46,700 bases of DNA from Desulforamulus profundi (GCF_002607855.1 NZ_AWQQ01000095.1:22362-69061); one strand, 5' to 3'; numbered from the stretch's first letter, positions 36,569 to 45,520 are shown. The notes: generated by a model from the sequence alone, not told the origin. A program made the numbers and translations.

Positions 36569-37441
36569 ATGTTCCGGAAAAAGAATTTCTTCATGCTGCT
36601 GGTATCCTTACTGGCTGTGGCGCTGGTCGGCTGCGTCGGCGGAGACAACAAGGAAAAAGCTGCTGAAACTGCCAAGCAAAAGATTTTTGTGTTTGACCAG
36701 GGTTCCGACCCCAGGGGTTTAGATCCTGCTTATGTGGATGACGGCGAATCTGCCAACCCCATTGTAAACATTTATGACGGACTTGTTCGCTATAAGCCCG
36801 GTAATACCGAAATTGAGCCCGCACTGGCCACCGAGTGGTCCTCTTCCCCGGACGGCAAAGAATGGACCTTTAAACTCCGTCAGGGTGTTAAGTTCCATGA
36901 CGGTACTCCCTTTAACGCTGATGCAGTCGTGTTTAGCGTATCCCGTCAATTACCTCCTCAGCGCACCGATGCAATGCCCTATGCTTCCTTTACCTTCGGC
37001 CCCGTGCAAAAGGTAGAGAAGGTGGATGATTACACCGTTAAGTTTATCTTGAGCGAGCCCTACGCTCCCTTCCTGGCCAACCTGGCCATGGCGCTGGCTG
37101 CTCCCATCGTGAGTCCCGCCGCTGTTGAAAAATATGGCGACAAGTTTATTGAAAATCCCGTAGGCACCGGCCCCTTCAAGTTTGTTGAATGGAAAAAGGG
37201 CCAGCAAATTGTGTTGGAAGCCAACAAAGAGTACTGGGACGGCGCTCCCAAACTTGACAAACTGGTGTACAAGATTGTTAAAGAGAACTCCGTTCGGGCC
37301 AGCGAGTTAAGAACCGGCGGCATCCAGGCCATGAACGGCGTTGACCCCAACGATGTTAAAATGTTGGAAGAAGCCGGCGTTACTGTGATCAAGAACCCCG
37401 GTGTCTTCCCTCCTCAAGCAAATTATCCACTTGGGACTTAG
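36569..37441 (+). pseudogene. dppA: peptide-binding lipoprotein DppA, truncated
   Basis: 290 codons of a usual ~520. A lipoprotein signal (MLLVSLLAVALVGC) gives Cys at about residue 21. The SBP family 5 signature is present (FDQGSDPRGLDPAY, ALATEWSSSPDGKEWTFKLR, GVKFHDGTPFNADAVVFS, VGTGPFKFVEW). After VTVIKNPG the family sequence stops and an unrelated tail (VFPPQANYPLGT) leads to TAG. It is divergent from dppD/dppF rather than in line with them, so the locus was rearranged. It has a good ribosome site (AGGAGATG). A stub this long probably does not bind peptide. Confidence 0.85.
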
Positions 37442-37626
37442 TAACTTTTTCTGCGAAAACCTTAATTTTCCTTCACAAAATTATAGTAATATTTTGTATA
37501 CATATTCGACATTTATTGTTTATTTATAATTATTTTAGTATAATTATATAGTTAACTTGGAAAAATGAATTTTATCTCCCTGCCTGGGTAAACTAAAGGT
37601 AACCTTAGCATAGGAGGTGAAACGAA

Positions 37627-37776
37627 ATGCCTAACATTAAATGCACTGTTACCGAGTGCGCATATAACTCCAACGTTATGTGTGATGCGCCCATGATTCA
37701 AGTGAATCATTCCGGCGCAGAGCAGTCCGGCACCTCTGAAGAAACACAATGTGAGACTTTCAAGCCCAAAGCATAA
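37627..37776 (+). CDS. DUF1540 small Cys-rich protein
   Basis: 49 aa. CTVTECAYNSNVMCDAPMI then TQCETF match the DUF1540 pattern of four conserved cysteines (C-x4-C-x7-C ... C-x-T-F), common in spore-forming Clostridia. A very strong AGGAGGTGA precedes it. The cysteines probably bind a metal; the role is unknown, and expression in sporulation is often suggested. It stands alone between its own ribosome site and a terminator. Confidence 0.85.
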   Translation: MPNIKCTVTECAYNSNVMCDAPMIQVNHSGAEQSGTSEETQCETFKPKA

Positions 37777-37824
37777 ATAACCGGAAAAGACAGGCAACAC
37801 CAGCTAGCTTTTCTTATAGTATGC

Positions 37825-37857
37825 AAAAATACCGGTAAAATTTTAACCGGTATTTTT
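37825..37857 (+). terminator. terminator after the DUF1540 gene
   Basis: AAAAATACCGGT / ACCGGTATTTTT, a perfect 12-bp stem with an AT loop, followed by TATTTTTGG. Symmetry means it could work both ways. Confidence 0.85.
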
Positions 37858-37927
37858 ATTTTTGGTACATTTTTACAATTAATTAAATAGTATATAGCAA
37901 ACTCTTGTTAGGAGGTCTGATAACTTT

Positions 37928-38467
37928 ATGAGTGAGCAAGTCGAAGCTAAATCCTGCATGGTGCCTCCCACCACACCCCCTAAAATGCCAATCATGTTGG
38001 CTCCCACTTTTATGCAGCGGCTGTGCCAACTGCTGCATAAAAGAATTACCGTGTCCCTGAACTGTCCCGGAGTCACTCCTGTTACAGGTATGTTGCATGC
38101 TGTAGGGCAGGATTACATTGAACTGCATACCGGTACCACTGCCACCACCCAGGCCACCATCATCCCCCTGTGGAACGTGTGTGCCGTACAAGTTGCCGGC
38201 GCCATGGATCAAATTTGCCCACCGCCCCAGGCCCCTCCCGGTCAAGCCGTAAGCCCTGTGGCAGGACTTGGCCCCGGGATGTATGGACCGGGGATGTACG
38301 GACCCGGGATGATGCCCGGTTGCCCGCCCGGAATGCCCGGTGAGTGCCCGCCTTCTGGATGGCCCACTTCCCCTGGAATGGGTATGGGCCCGATGACCGG
38401 CGGTCCCATGATGCCCCCCGGCATGATGATGGATGTTAAAGACGTTAAAGAAGAAGAGAAAAAATAA
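37928..38467 (+). CDS. LSm-like (DUF2642-type) domain with Gly/Met/Pro-rich tail
   Basis: 179 aa. Residues about 28-92 (LCQLLHKRITVSLNCPGVTP, GMLHAVGQDYIELHT, ATIIPLWNVCAVQV) have the strand pattern of small LSm-like proteins such as Bacillus YuzF and spore-coat relatives. The tail (about 96-165) is low complexity: repeats of GPGMYGPGM, GMPG and PPGM, with several Cys, then an acidic KDVKEEEKK end. This resembles spore-coat or exosporium proteins. The site TAGGAGGTCTG supports the start. The function is inferred from composition only. Confidence 0.6.
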   Translation: MSEQVEAKSCMVPPTTPPKMPIMLAPTFMQRLCQLLHKRITVSLNCPGVTPVTGMLHAVGQDYIELHTGTTATTQATIIPLWNVCAVQVAGAMDQICPPPQAPPGQAVSPVAGLGPGMYGPGMYGPGMMPGCPPGMPGECPPSGWPTSPGMGMGPMTGGPMMPPGMMMDVKDVKEEEKK

Positions 38468-38474
38468 TATGGCC

Positions 38475-38503
38475 AAAATAAGCCGTCGCTGACGGCTTAT
38501 TTT
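38475..38503 (+). terminator. terminator after the LSm-like gene
   Basis: AAAATAAGCCGTC / GACGGCTTATTTT, a 13-bp perfect stem with a 3-base loop, ending in TTTTT. Very strong. Confidence 0.92.
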
Positions 38504-38622
38504 TGGGCCAGAGGGGCACTTTTTATAGGGTCCTTAACTGTCCACCCATTTAGCTTGCCCCGGGTTGTTCGGGACCATGCAAACGGGTATCTTTTTAAGG
38601 CCAAACGTCCGTGACGCCGGTG

Positions 38623-39383
38623 CTATAGTTTCTCAAACTCCTCGGGGCCAACGCCGCACACCGGGCAAACTGCCGGCGGTTCTTCCCCTTCATGGATGTA
38701 GCCGCAGACCTTGCAGAGCCACCGGGTGACTTCCTTTGGGGCAGCTTCCTTGGGGGGATTGTTTTTGATTTTATGATATAGGGCATAGGTCATCGGCTCT
38801 GCGGAACCGCTTGTACGGGCCATCGACCCTCCGGCAGCTCCTGCACGGGCACAGGTGACTTCCCCGAGAAACAGTGTATGGGTTCCCAGGTCCATACTGC
38901 CCGTCACCTTGCATTCCAAAGCGGCCAGGCAATTCTTTAACAGAGGTACCCCCAGGTTCCCATGTCATATTCCATACCGGCAAACTTGTCTGCATCCCTG
39001 CCCGACCGGAAACCGAAATTCCTTACCAACCCCAGCCCGTTGGTATCCAGAATGCTGACCGAAAAAACCTGGCTGTCTTGAATATATTCATGGGTCAAAT
39101 TATTTTTATTGATTCCGACAGCGATCTTTACCGGCTCCGAGGTAATTTGAAACACCGTATTGGCACATTGGCCGTTTATTTTTTTGCCCTTGCGCGAAGC
39201 AACAATATACAACCCGTATGTGATGTGCCGTAGAGCCTTTTTGACTTCGTCCTGGCATGGATTGGCTGCGGCTTCTTCCACTTTCTCAAAGAACGAAGCA
39301 TCCACTCCACAGACAGGACAGGTCTCCGGCGGTTCCGGTCCCTCATGAATATAATCGCAAACCGTGCAACGCCATTTGGCCAT
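38623..39383 (-). pseudogene. flavin reductase with rubredoxin domains at both ends, frameshift
   Basis: Residues 5-27 (CTVCDYIHEGPEP..CPVCGV) form a rubredoxin-like iron site. A flavin-reductase FMN-binding domain follows (LYIVASRKGKKINGQCANTVFQI, VAVGINKNNLTHEYI-type, FSVSILD). At about 38964 one A seems lost (GMEYE-HGNLGVPLLKNCLA), after which CKVTGSMDLGTHTLFLGEV completes the domain. A second rubredoxin ends the protein (CKVCGYIHEGEEPPAVCPVCGV). Restored length is 253 aa. Such proteins in strict anaerobes pass electrons to oxygen- or NO-reducing flavoproteins. The start has GGGAGGG. Confidence 0.82.
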
Positions 39384-39528
39384 TATTATCCCTCCCGGTA
39401 CTATTTATTCCATCTTATCATTGTTCCTAGACAAGTTTATAGCAGAGGTACTAAAAAAGAATTACAAAAGTATTCACTGCCTATGGCACACAAAAAAGCC
39501 TCCCTGGCAGCGGGGAGGCTTGATCTAC

Positions 39529-40142
39529 CTAAAAAGAAAGTCTTTTCTTTCTCCACTTTAAAAACATCACGATAGGCAAAGCAATGACCGCCACCAGGAT
39601 GGCAGTGGAAATGATATTGGCCAGCGGGTCGGCAGCCCAGTAATCCCCCAGGCAGGTGTATAGATGCCCTGCTGATTTTCTCCGGTCTCCGTTTCCTGGG
39701 TCCCCTGGCCGCCTGCTTCGGTTTGGGCCACGGCCGGTTGGCTGTGACCAAAGCTGTTCATCAAGAACATCCACATCCAGAAGTTACCGGAAAACGGGAA
39801 AAAGGACGGCCGAAAACCGGAAAGGTTGGATTTCCCTATGGTTGCCGCCGCATCGGCGCCGGAAGTCATTTTACTGGAAGGCAGGTTGGTATAGGGAATT
39901 TTGTCTCCGGTGCCTGCGTCGGTAGCACTTTTGGTAGTGCCGCCTGTTGTGCTTTGGGTAGAGTCCGCTCCCCCGCTATCCTTGCTGGAACCGGCAGGCG
40001 CCGAATCGGTTGTGGTGGTTTTGGGCTTGGAAAAACCGCCGGATTTAAAGCCGCCGCTCTTTTTCGCTATGGCCGGAGAGGTCACCGTCAGAAACAAGCA
40101 AATGATTACCATGATTGAAAGCAATCTTTTCACTGTCATCAC
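39529..40142 (-). pseudogene. secreted/membrane protein with Ser-Gly-Thr linker, frameshift
   Basis: A signal peptide (KRLLSIMVIICLFLTVTSPAIA) is followed by KKSGGFKSGGFSKPK, a Ser/Thr/Gly-rich stretch and a WMWMFLMNSFG segment. One G is missing from a C5 run on the plus strand (39645-39649). Restored, the protein goes on WGDYWAADPLANIISTAILV and VIALPIVMFLKW, a C-terminal membrane helix with a basic anchor. About 204 codons. Function unknown. The start may be GTG at 40133 rather than 40142. Confidence 0.65.
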
Positions 40143-40166
40143 CTCTCGTACATCATACCATGACTT

Positions 40167-40194
40167 TTGTACACTGCCAATAACATGGTATAAT
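40167..40194 (+). promoter_or_regulatory. sigma-A promoter of rnhA
   Basis: TTGTAC, 16 bases, TATAAT on the plus strand, followed by a leader of about 160 bases that contains the octamer repeat. Confidence 0.7.
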
Positions 40195-40218
40195 TATGTG
40201 ATGTGGTACCTGGTACCT

Positions 40219-40266
40219 AAGTTATTAAGTTATTAAGTTATTAAGTTATTAAGTTATTAAGTTATT
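40219..40266 (+). repeat. six tandem copies of AAGTTATT
   Basis: Six perfect head-to-tail copies of an 8-bp unit, immediately preceded by the palindrome GGTACC-T-GGTACC. It lies in the leader between the promoter and the rnhA start. Confidence 0.97.
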
Positions 40267-40358
40267 TTGTATGGGTAGAAAAACAAATTTCACCCTAAAA
40301 GTTATCACAGTTTACAAAAAGCATAAAAACCTAAACAACAAGAAATGAGGTTTGGTCT

Positions 40359-40826
40359 ATGATTTCGGATCTTAAAAATGTGACCATCTATACAGACGGC
40401 GCCTGCTCCGGCAACCCGGGTCCCGGCGGCTACGGTGTGGTCATGCTGTACAAAGACCACCGCAAGGAAATGTCAGCGGGCTTTCGGGACACCACCAACA
40501 ACCGCATGGAGATACTGGCCGCCATCGTGGGATTGGAAAGCCTGCAGGAAAGATGCAACGTTACCATTTACACCGACTCCCAGTATTTAATCAACGCCAT
40601 TGAAAAGGGCTGGGCCAAAAAGTGGCGGGCCAACGGCTGGATGCGCAACAAAAAAGAGCCCGCCTTGAATGCAGACCTCTGGGAGAGGTTGTTAAAACTG
40701 TGCGAGCGTCATAACGTTAAGTTTGTTTGGGTGAGGGGGCATTCCGGCAACCCGGAAAATGAACGCTGTGACCGGCTGGCGGTGGAAGCATCCAAACAGC
40801 CGGATCTGCCTCCGGATATCCGGTGA
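40359..40826 (+). CDS. rnhA: ribonuclease HI
   Basis: 155 aa. Catalytic residues are all present: Asp13 ([14 protein letters not shown]), Glu51 (NRMEILAAI), Asp73 (YTDSQY) and Asp138 (NERCDRLA), with His128 in [10 protein letters not shown]. It has the basic handle region [12 protein letters not shown]. It cuts the RNA of RNA-DNA hybrids, removing R-loops and primers. Full length, cytoplasmic. A leader of about 160 bases carries a tandem repeat. Confidence 0.96.
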   Translation: MISDLKNVTIYTDGACSGNPGPGGYGVVMLYKDHRKEMSAGFRDTTNNRMEILAAIVGLESLQERCNVTIYTDSQYLINAIEKGWAKKWRANGWMRNKKEPALNADLWERLLKLCERHNVKFVWVRGHSGNPENERCDRLAVEASKQPDLPPDIR

Positions 40827-40925
40827 GGCCGGTGGGCTAAATTTTTAAAAGTCTGGAGAAAAGATGTAAATCCAGCATAAACTATAGCAAACTTGATTCA
40901 ATCCAACGAGAATGGAGGTATCTTT

Positions 40926-42713
40926 CTGAACACCAATATAAAGAACCGGGATGAAATTGAAGAACAATTTAAGTGGAACCTTGGTACCATGTATAAAAAT
41001 GCCGACGAAGTAAAACAGGATCTGGAAAAAATAAAAGAACTGTTGGAACAATTTAAAGGTTACCAGGGCAGACTCACCGACAAGGAAACCATCCTGGAAG
41101 CGCTGCAGCTGCAGGACCGGTCCGACCAACTGATGGAAAAGAGCTATACCTATGCCCATATGAAACTGGATGAAGACATCGCCAACACCCAGGCCCTGGC
41201 CCTTTTCGACCAGGTCAAAAGCCTTTATGTGGTCTACAGCGAAGCCACCAGCTTCTTTGTGCCGGACCTCATGAAACTGGACGATGAATTCCTGCAGAGT
41301 CTGGCGGGGGATGAAAGGTTCAAAGATTACCGGCATTTTATTCGGGAAATCGGACGCAACAAAGAACATATTCTCTCGGACACCGAGGAAAAAATTCTCT
41401 CCTCCTTTGGGGAAATTGCCGGCGCCCCGAAAAGCATTTTCCAAACCCTGAACAACGCCGACCTGAAATTCGGCCAGGTTATCAACGAAAACAACGAACC
41501 GGTTGAGTTGACCCACGGGCGGTACCAGCGTCTTATCCAAAGCGGCAGCCGGGAAGTCAGAAAGGCGGCCTATAACGAGCTGTACCGCGTTTATAAATCC
41601 TTTAAGAACACCATTGCCCAGACCTACATTAATTCGGTGAAAAAGGACTGCCTCTATGCCCGGCTCCGCAAATACAACAGCGCCCTGGAGTCCAGCACCT
41701 TTGCCGACAACGTGGATGTCTCGGTGTATCATAATTTGATCGCAACCATCCGGCACAACATTTCGCTGCTGCACCGGTACATTGATTTCCGCAAACAGGT
41801 GATGCAACTGCCGGAGCTGCACATGTACGATTTATACGTGCCGCTGGTAACCGAGTTAAACAAAAATTACTCCTACCAGGAAGCCGTTGATTTGGTCTTA
41901 CAAGGCCTGCGCAAGCTGGGCGACCGGTATGTCGTCGACCTGAAGCACGGCCTGGAAAACGGCTGGGTGGATGTTTATGAAAACAAAGGAAAGACCGCAG
42001 GGGCCTACTCCACCGGCGCCTACGGTTATCATCCCTATATCCTCCTGAACTTTAACGGCACCATGAATGATGTGTTTACCCTGGCTCATGAAGCAGGGCA
42101 TGCCATGCATACCTTTTACTCCCACAAAAACCAACCCTACCGGAATGCCAGCTATACCATTTTTGTGGCGGAAGTGGCTTCAACCCTGAATGAAAATTTA
42201 CTCATACACCACCTGCTGGCACAGACCAACGATGCCAAGGAAAAACTTTATCTCCTTAACTACAACCTGGAGCAGGTGCGCACTACGTTGTTCCGGCAAA
42301 CCATGTTTGCGGAATTTGAAAAGATCACCCACGAAAAGGCGGAACAGGGAGTCAGCCTGACACCGGAAGCCCTCTCGGAGATTTATTACGAATTAAATAA
42401 ATTCTACTACCAGGGTGTCCGATTGGATGATGAAATCTCAATGGAGTGGGCCAGAATCCCCCACTTCTACAACGCCTTTTATGTTTATAAATATACCACC
42501 GGATTTAGCGCCGCAGTGGCCCTGGCCAACGGCATCCTGCAGGGCGGTCCGGAAGAACTGGCCAAATATCTGGAATTCCTGGGCAGCGGCGGCAAGGACT
42601 ATCCCCTTGAGCTGCTGAAAAAGGCCGGGGTGGATATGGAAAAGCCGCAGCCGGTGGAAGCATGTTTGCATTCCTTTGATGAAAACCTGAAATTAGCCGC
42701 TCAGTTAATCTAG
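40926..42713 (+). CDS. pepF: oligoendopeptidase F
   Basis: About 595 aa, M3B metallopeptidase. The zinc motif HEAGHAMH lies at about residue 388, with the third ligand region EVASTLNENLL some 25 residues on. Family sequences DRSDQLMEKSYTYAHMKLDE and FNGTMNDVFTLA are clear. It degrades oligopeptides in the cytoplasm. GGAGG at 40914-40918 points to a CTG at 40926 (LNTNIKNRDEIEEQF) as the start; an in-frame TTG at 40893 has no ribosome site. The gene is otherwise intact. Confidence 0.93.
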   Translation: MNTNIKNRDEIEEQFKWNLGTMYKNADEVKQDLEKIKELLEQFKGYQGRLTDKETILEALQLQDRSDQLMEKSYTYAHMKLDEDIANTQALALFDQVKSLYVVYSEATSFFVPDLMKLDDEFLQSLAGDERFKDYRHFIREIGRNKEHILSDTEEKILSSFGEIAGAPKSIFQTLNNADLKFGQVINENNEPVELTHGRYQRLIQSGSREVRKAAYNELYRVYKSFKNTIAQTYINSVKKDCLYARLRKYNSALESSTFADNVDVSVYHNLIATIRHNISLLHRYIDFRKQVMQLPELHMYDLYVPLVTELNKNYSYQEAVDLVLQGLRKLGDRYVVDLKHGLENGWVDVYENKGKTAGAYSTGAYGYHPYILLNFNGTMNDVFTLAHEAGHAMHTFYSHKNQPYRNASYTIFVAEVASTLNENLLIHHLLAQTNDAKEKLYLLNYNLEQVRTTLFRQTMFAEFEKITHEKAEQGVSLTPEALSEIYYELNKFYYQGVRLDDEISMEWARIPHFYNAFYVYKYTTGFSAAVALANGILQGGPEELAKYLEFLGSGGKDYPLELLKKAGVDMEKPQPVEACLHSFDENLKLAAQLI

Positions 42714-42743
42714 GGTTTTGGGGACACCGATTGCTCAAACCCT

Positions 42744-43451
42744 CTACTGCGGGTCCCAGAACAACATGCGCCCGCAGTGGTTGCAAAGGACGATGTCATC
42801 CTGGTACTTGAGCTGTTTTATCTTCTCAAAGGGGATCCCCAGGTGGCAGCCGGAGCAGGTGTCCCTGGTAATCCTTCCGACGGGATTCCGATACCTTGTT
42901 TTCAACTGCCGGTACTTGTTCAAAGGATCTTCCCCAATTTCCTGCAGTAGCACTTCGATTTCACGGGCCAAACCTTGGGCCCGTGTTTTTGTTTCTTCCT
43001 TGTCTTGTAAATAGACGTTGTGCAGTTCCTTGAATTCTTCTGCCATGCTGTCCAGCCGTTGTTTCTTGTCCTCCCACTCCTGCTTGATGTCTTCTTTTAC
43101 CTGCATTAGTTCCAGTTCCCGGTCCTCCAGCAGGTTTAACTCCTCCTGCAGCTTTTGGAGTTTTTGCTGGTAATTCTTAATCTCCTTGGTCTGCAGAGAA
43201 CCGTCATAAATTTTTGTGCTGATCATGCTGCAGCTGTCCCTCAGTTCCTGTGCCCGCCGCTCCAGCGTGCCGGTTTGTTCCCTGGCCCTTTGGTAGCGGT
43301 CCTTTAATTCCCTGAGGTTGTTCTGTGCCGCCTCAATTTGCTTCTTGCTCTCTTTGAGTTGCTGAACCGGCCCGGGGTCAGCCCCTTTGTCGATTTTTTC
43401 CTGCTGTTCCTCTAGCATTTGCAGCCGCCATAGTTTACGGAGATCGGACAT
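42744..43451 (-). CDS. coiled-coil C4-type zinc ribbon protein
   Basis: 235 aa. A long coiled coil (about residues 10-170, rich in E, K, Q and L) leads to a C-terminal zinc ribbon CSGCHLGIP...CNHCGRMLFW. This is the zf-RING_7 family (YbgI/Nif3 neighbour). It is regularly placed next to Nif3-like genes in Firmicutes, as here. The function is not established; a nucleic-acid or scaffold role has been proposed. Confidence 0.88.
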   Translation of the reverse strand: MSDLRKLWRLQMLEEQQEKIDKGADPGPVQQLKESKKQIEAAQNNLRELKDRYQRAREQTGTLERRAQELRDSCSMISTKIYDGSLQTKEIKNYQQKLQKLQEELNLLEDRELELMQVKEDIKQEWEDKKQRLDSMAEEFKELHNVYLQDKEETKTRAQGLAREIEVLLQEIGEDPLNKYRQLKTRYRNPVGRITRDTCSGCHLGIPFEKIKQLKYQDDIVLCNHCGRMLFWDPQ

Positions 43452-43508
43452 GCGATCACTCCTTAAAGAAAATGATAAAAGGGACAGGGGCGAGCGCGCC
43501 CACTATCC

Positions 43509-44654
43509 CTAAAGAAACATAAAAGGATCGGATTGACGTTTGGTAACCACAACTGTAATGTCCAAATTCTTTTGCCGACAGGCCTCTGCCAGTTTATTTT
43601 GCAGTGCCGGCAGCACCAAATGTTCGGTGGCAAAGTGGCCGGCGTCAATAAAATTCAGACCGGCGGCCAGCATATCCTGGGCAGTATGATATTTGATATC
43701 TCCGGTGATGAACACCTCTGCCCCCCTGGCGGCGGCAACGGGCCACAGCTCTCCCCCGGAACCGCCACAAACGGCCACCCTGCGGACATCTCTCCACATG
43801 CCGCCGCCTACTTTCACGGTGGCCAGCCCCAGGGCTTCCTTGACATGGATAATGAAATCGGCAAAACTTTTCTGCTCTTTCAGACTGCCGATTCTGCCAA
43901 GGCCAAAGGAACCTCCCTGGTTTTCCAAAGGATAAAGGTCGTAGGCCACCTCTTCATAGGGATGGGCCTCCAGCATGGCCTTTAAGACACCCTTCACCTG
44001 GGCGCCGGCAACAATGGTCTCCAACCGGACTTCTTCCACCTGCTCCAGTTGACCCTGCCGGCCGATGTAGGGGTTGGTCCCCTCCAGAGGGCGGAAGGTG
44101 CCGGTGCCCTTTACCTGAAAAGTGCAGTCACTGTAATTACCGATCCAACCGGCGCCGGCCAGAGAAATGGCCTGCCGTACGGCTGCCACATGCTCTGCCG
44201 GTACAAAAACTACCAGCTTAAGGTATTTCTCCCCTTTGGACGGGTGCATAACCTGTAAGTCCTGCAGTCCAAGGCGTTCTGCCAGCAATGTATTGACGCC
44301 CCCGGCTGCGCTGTCCAAATTGGTGTGGGCCGCGTAAACCCCGATGTTGTTTTTAATGAGTTCGGCTATCAGGGCTCCCCGGGGTTCGTCCAGCCGGATA
44401 TTTTTGACCCCTTTCATAAGCAGCGGGTGATGGCAGATGACTAAATCGACATCCTTCTCCCGGGCTTCCCGCAGGATAACGTCATCCACATCCAGTGCCA
44501 GCAGCACTTTTTTTACCTCAGCCCGGGGGTTCCCGATCTGCCAGCCGCTGTTATCCCATTCCTCCGCCAGCCAGCGGGGAGCCAGTTCCTCTATGATATT
44601 TACCACATCCTGTGCAGTTGCCACGATCCTCAACCCCCTCATTCTAAGTTCCAT
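43509..44654 (-). CDS. Nif3-like dinuclear metal centre protein (YqfO type)
   Basis: 381 aa, the long form with a PII-like domain inserted in the middle (about 140-250). Metal-site motifs include LVICHHPLLMKGVKNI, GVYAAHTNLDSAAGGVN and, at the end, FITGDIKYHTAQDM and DAGHFATEHLVLP. Proteins of this family form hexamers with two metals per site. The biochemical role is unclear. It lies downstream of trmK (12 bp), the usual Firmicutes order. The true start may be a few codons later (GTG before ATAQDV). Confidence 0.9.
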   Translation of the reverse strand: MELRMRGLRIVATAQDVVNIIEELAPRWLAEEWDNSGWQIGNPRAEVKKVLLALDVDDVILREAREKDVDLVICHHPLLMKGVKNIRLDEPRGALIAELIKNNIGVYAAHTNLDSAAGGVNTLLAERLGLQDLQVMHPSKGEKYLKLVVFVPAEHVAAVRQAISLAGAGWIGNYSDCTFQVKGTGTFRPLEGTNPYIGRQGQLEQVEEVRLETIVAGAQVKGVLKAMLEAHPYEEVAYDLYPLENQGGSFGLGRIGSLKEQKSFADFIIHVKEALGLATVKVGGGMWRDVRRVAVCGGSGGELWPVAAARGAEVFITGDIKYHTAQDMLAAGLNFIDAGHFATEHLVLPALQNKLAEACRQKNLDITVVVTKRQSDPFMFL

Positions 44655-44666
44655 TTTACCACATAT

Positions 44667-45365
44667 CTATTTTTCCAGAGACTGCTCCAGCTTGTCCAGT
44701 TGCGATATTTTTTCCTGAACCCTGCCGGCCTTCTCCAGAGCCGCCTGTTGACTGCTCTTATGCAAACCATCCAGAACCCGGCAGTATTTTTCTTTCAGTC
44801 TGTGTATATGTTCCCCCAGTAAAGGATGTTTTTTTTCCAATAACCTGGGGCCTATTTCCAGGATCAACGGGTCTTTGATGTCCTCTTGCCCTCTCTCGGC
44901 CACCAGAGCCAGGTAAAGCCTGCCGTCCTCCAGCAGCAGGGTTTCATCAACAATGGTCCAGCCATGCTCCAGCAGGAAGAGCCGTAAATCCTTTTCATCG
45001 GCCATGGGCTGCAGAATCAGCCTGCGGGCCTTTGCCGCCACTTCCGGGGAGGTCTGTAAGATATCCCGGATGGTACCGCCACCCATGCCGGCAATGACGA
45101 TGGTATCCGCTTCACCCGGCGCAAGCACCTGCAAACCGTTTCCCAGGCGAAGGTCAATCTTACCCGCCGCCTGGTATTGCATAACGTTGGAGCGGGCCGC
45201 CTCCAGGGGGCCCCGGCGAATATCGGCAGCAATGGCTCTGGGTGAAATGCCCTTTAAAATCAGGTAGACAGGCAGGTAGCCATGATCTGTACCGATATCC
45301 GCCACAATACTGCCGCAGGGTACGTAGTCTGCCAATACCTTTAACCGGTTGCTGATCGTAAACAT
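44667..45365 (-). CDS. trmK: tRNA (adenine22-N1)-methyltransferase
   Basis: 232 aa. SAM-binding DIGTDHGYLPVYL, then IAADIRRGPLEAARSN, LGNGLQVL and VIAGMGGGTIRDIL define the TrmK/YqfN family, which methylates N1 of A22 in some tRNAs. The C-terminal helices (LEKKHPLLGEHIHRLKEKY) are the tRNA-binding extension. In relatives rpoD lies just upstream; here a chemoreceptor fragment does. Confidence 0.92.
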   Translation of the reverse strand: MFTISNRLKVLADYVPCGSIVADIGTDHGYLPVYLILKGISPRAIAADIRRGPLEAARSNVMQYQAAGKIDLRLGNGLQVLAPGEADTIVIAGMGGGTIRDILQTSPEVAAKARRLILQPMADEKDLRLFLLEHGWTIVDETLLLEDGRLYLALVAERGQEDIKDPLILEIGPRLLEKKHPLLGEHIHRLKEKYCRVLDGLHKSSQQAALEKAGRVQEKISQLDKLEQSLEK

Positions 45366-45520
45366 TTATTCAAACCTTACCTTTCCAAATGAATTATTTC
45401 GCTGGCTAATCCATAAACTCCTCTAATTTCTAAGTCTTTCCTTAAAGCATAGCCATTTTTCATTATAATATTAATTTCGACAATTTTCTCTGGGGTCTGA
45501 CACCTGGGGTAAAAAAATGT

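Noticed and set aside
40219..40266. Tandem repeats considered as a CRISPR array
   Set aside because: The 8-bp units abut with no spacers, and no cas genes are in the window.
40845..41822. 325-codon open frame on the minus strand within pepF
   Set aside because: It is a mirror of the strongly supported pepF gene, with phenylalanine- and valine-rich text typical of antisense frames and no ribosome site.
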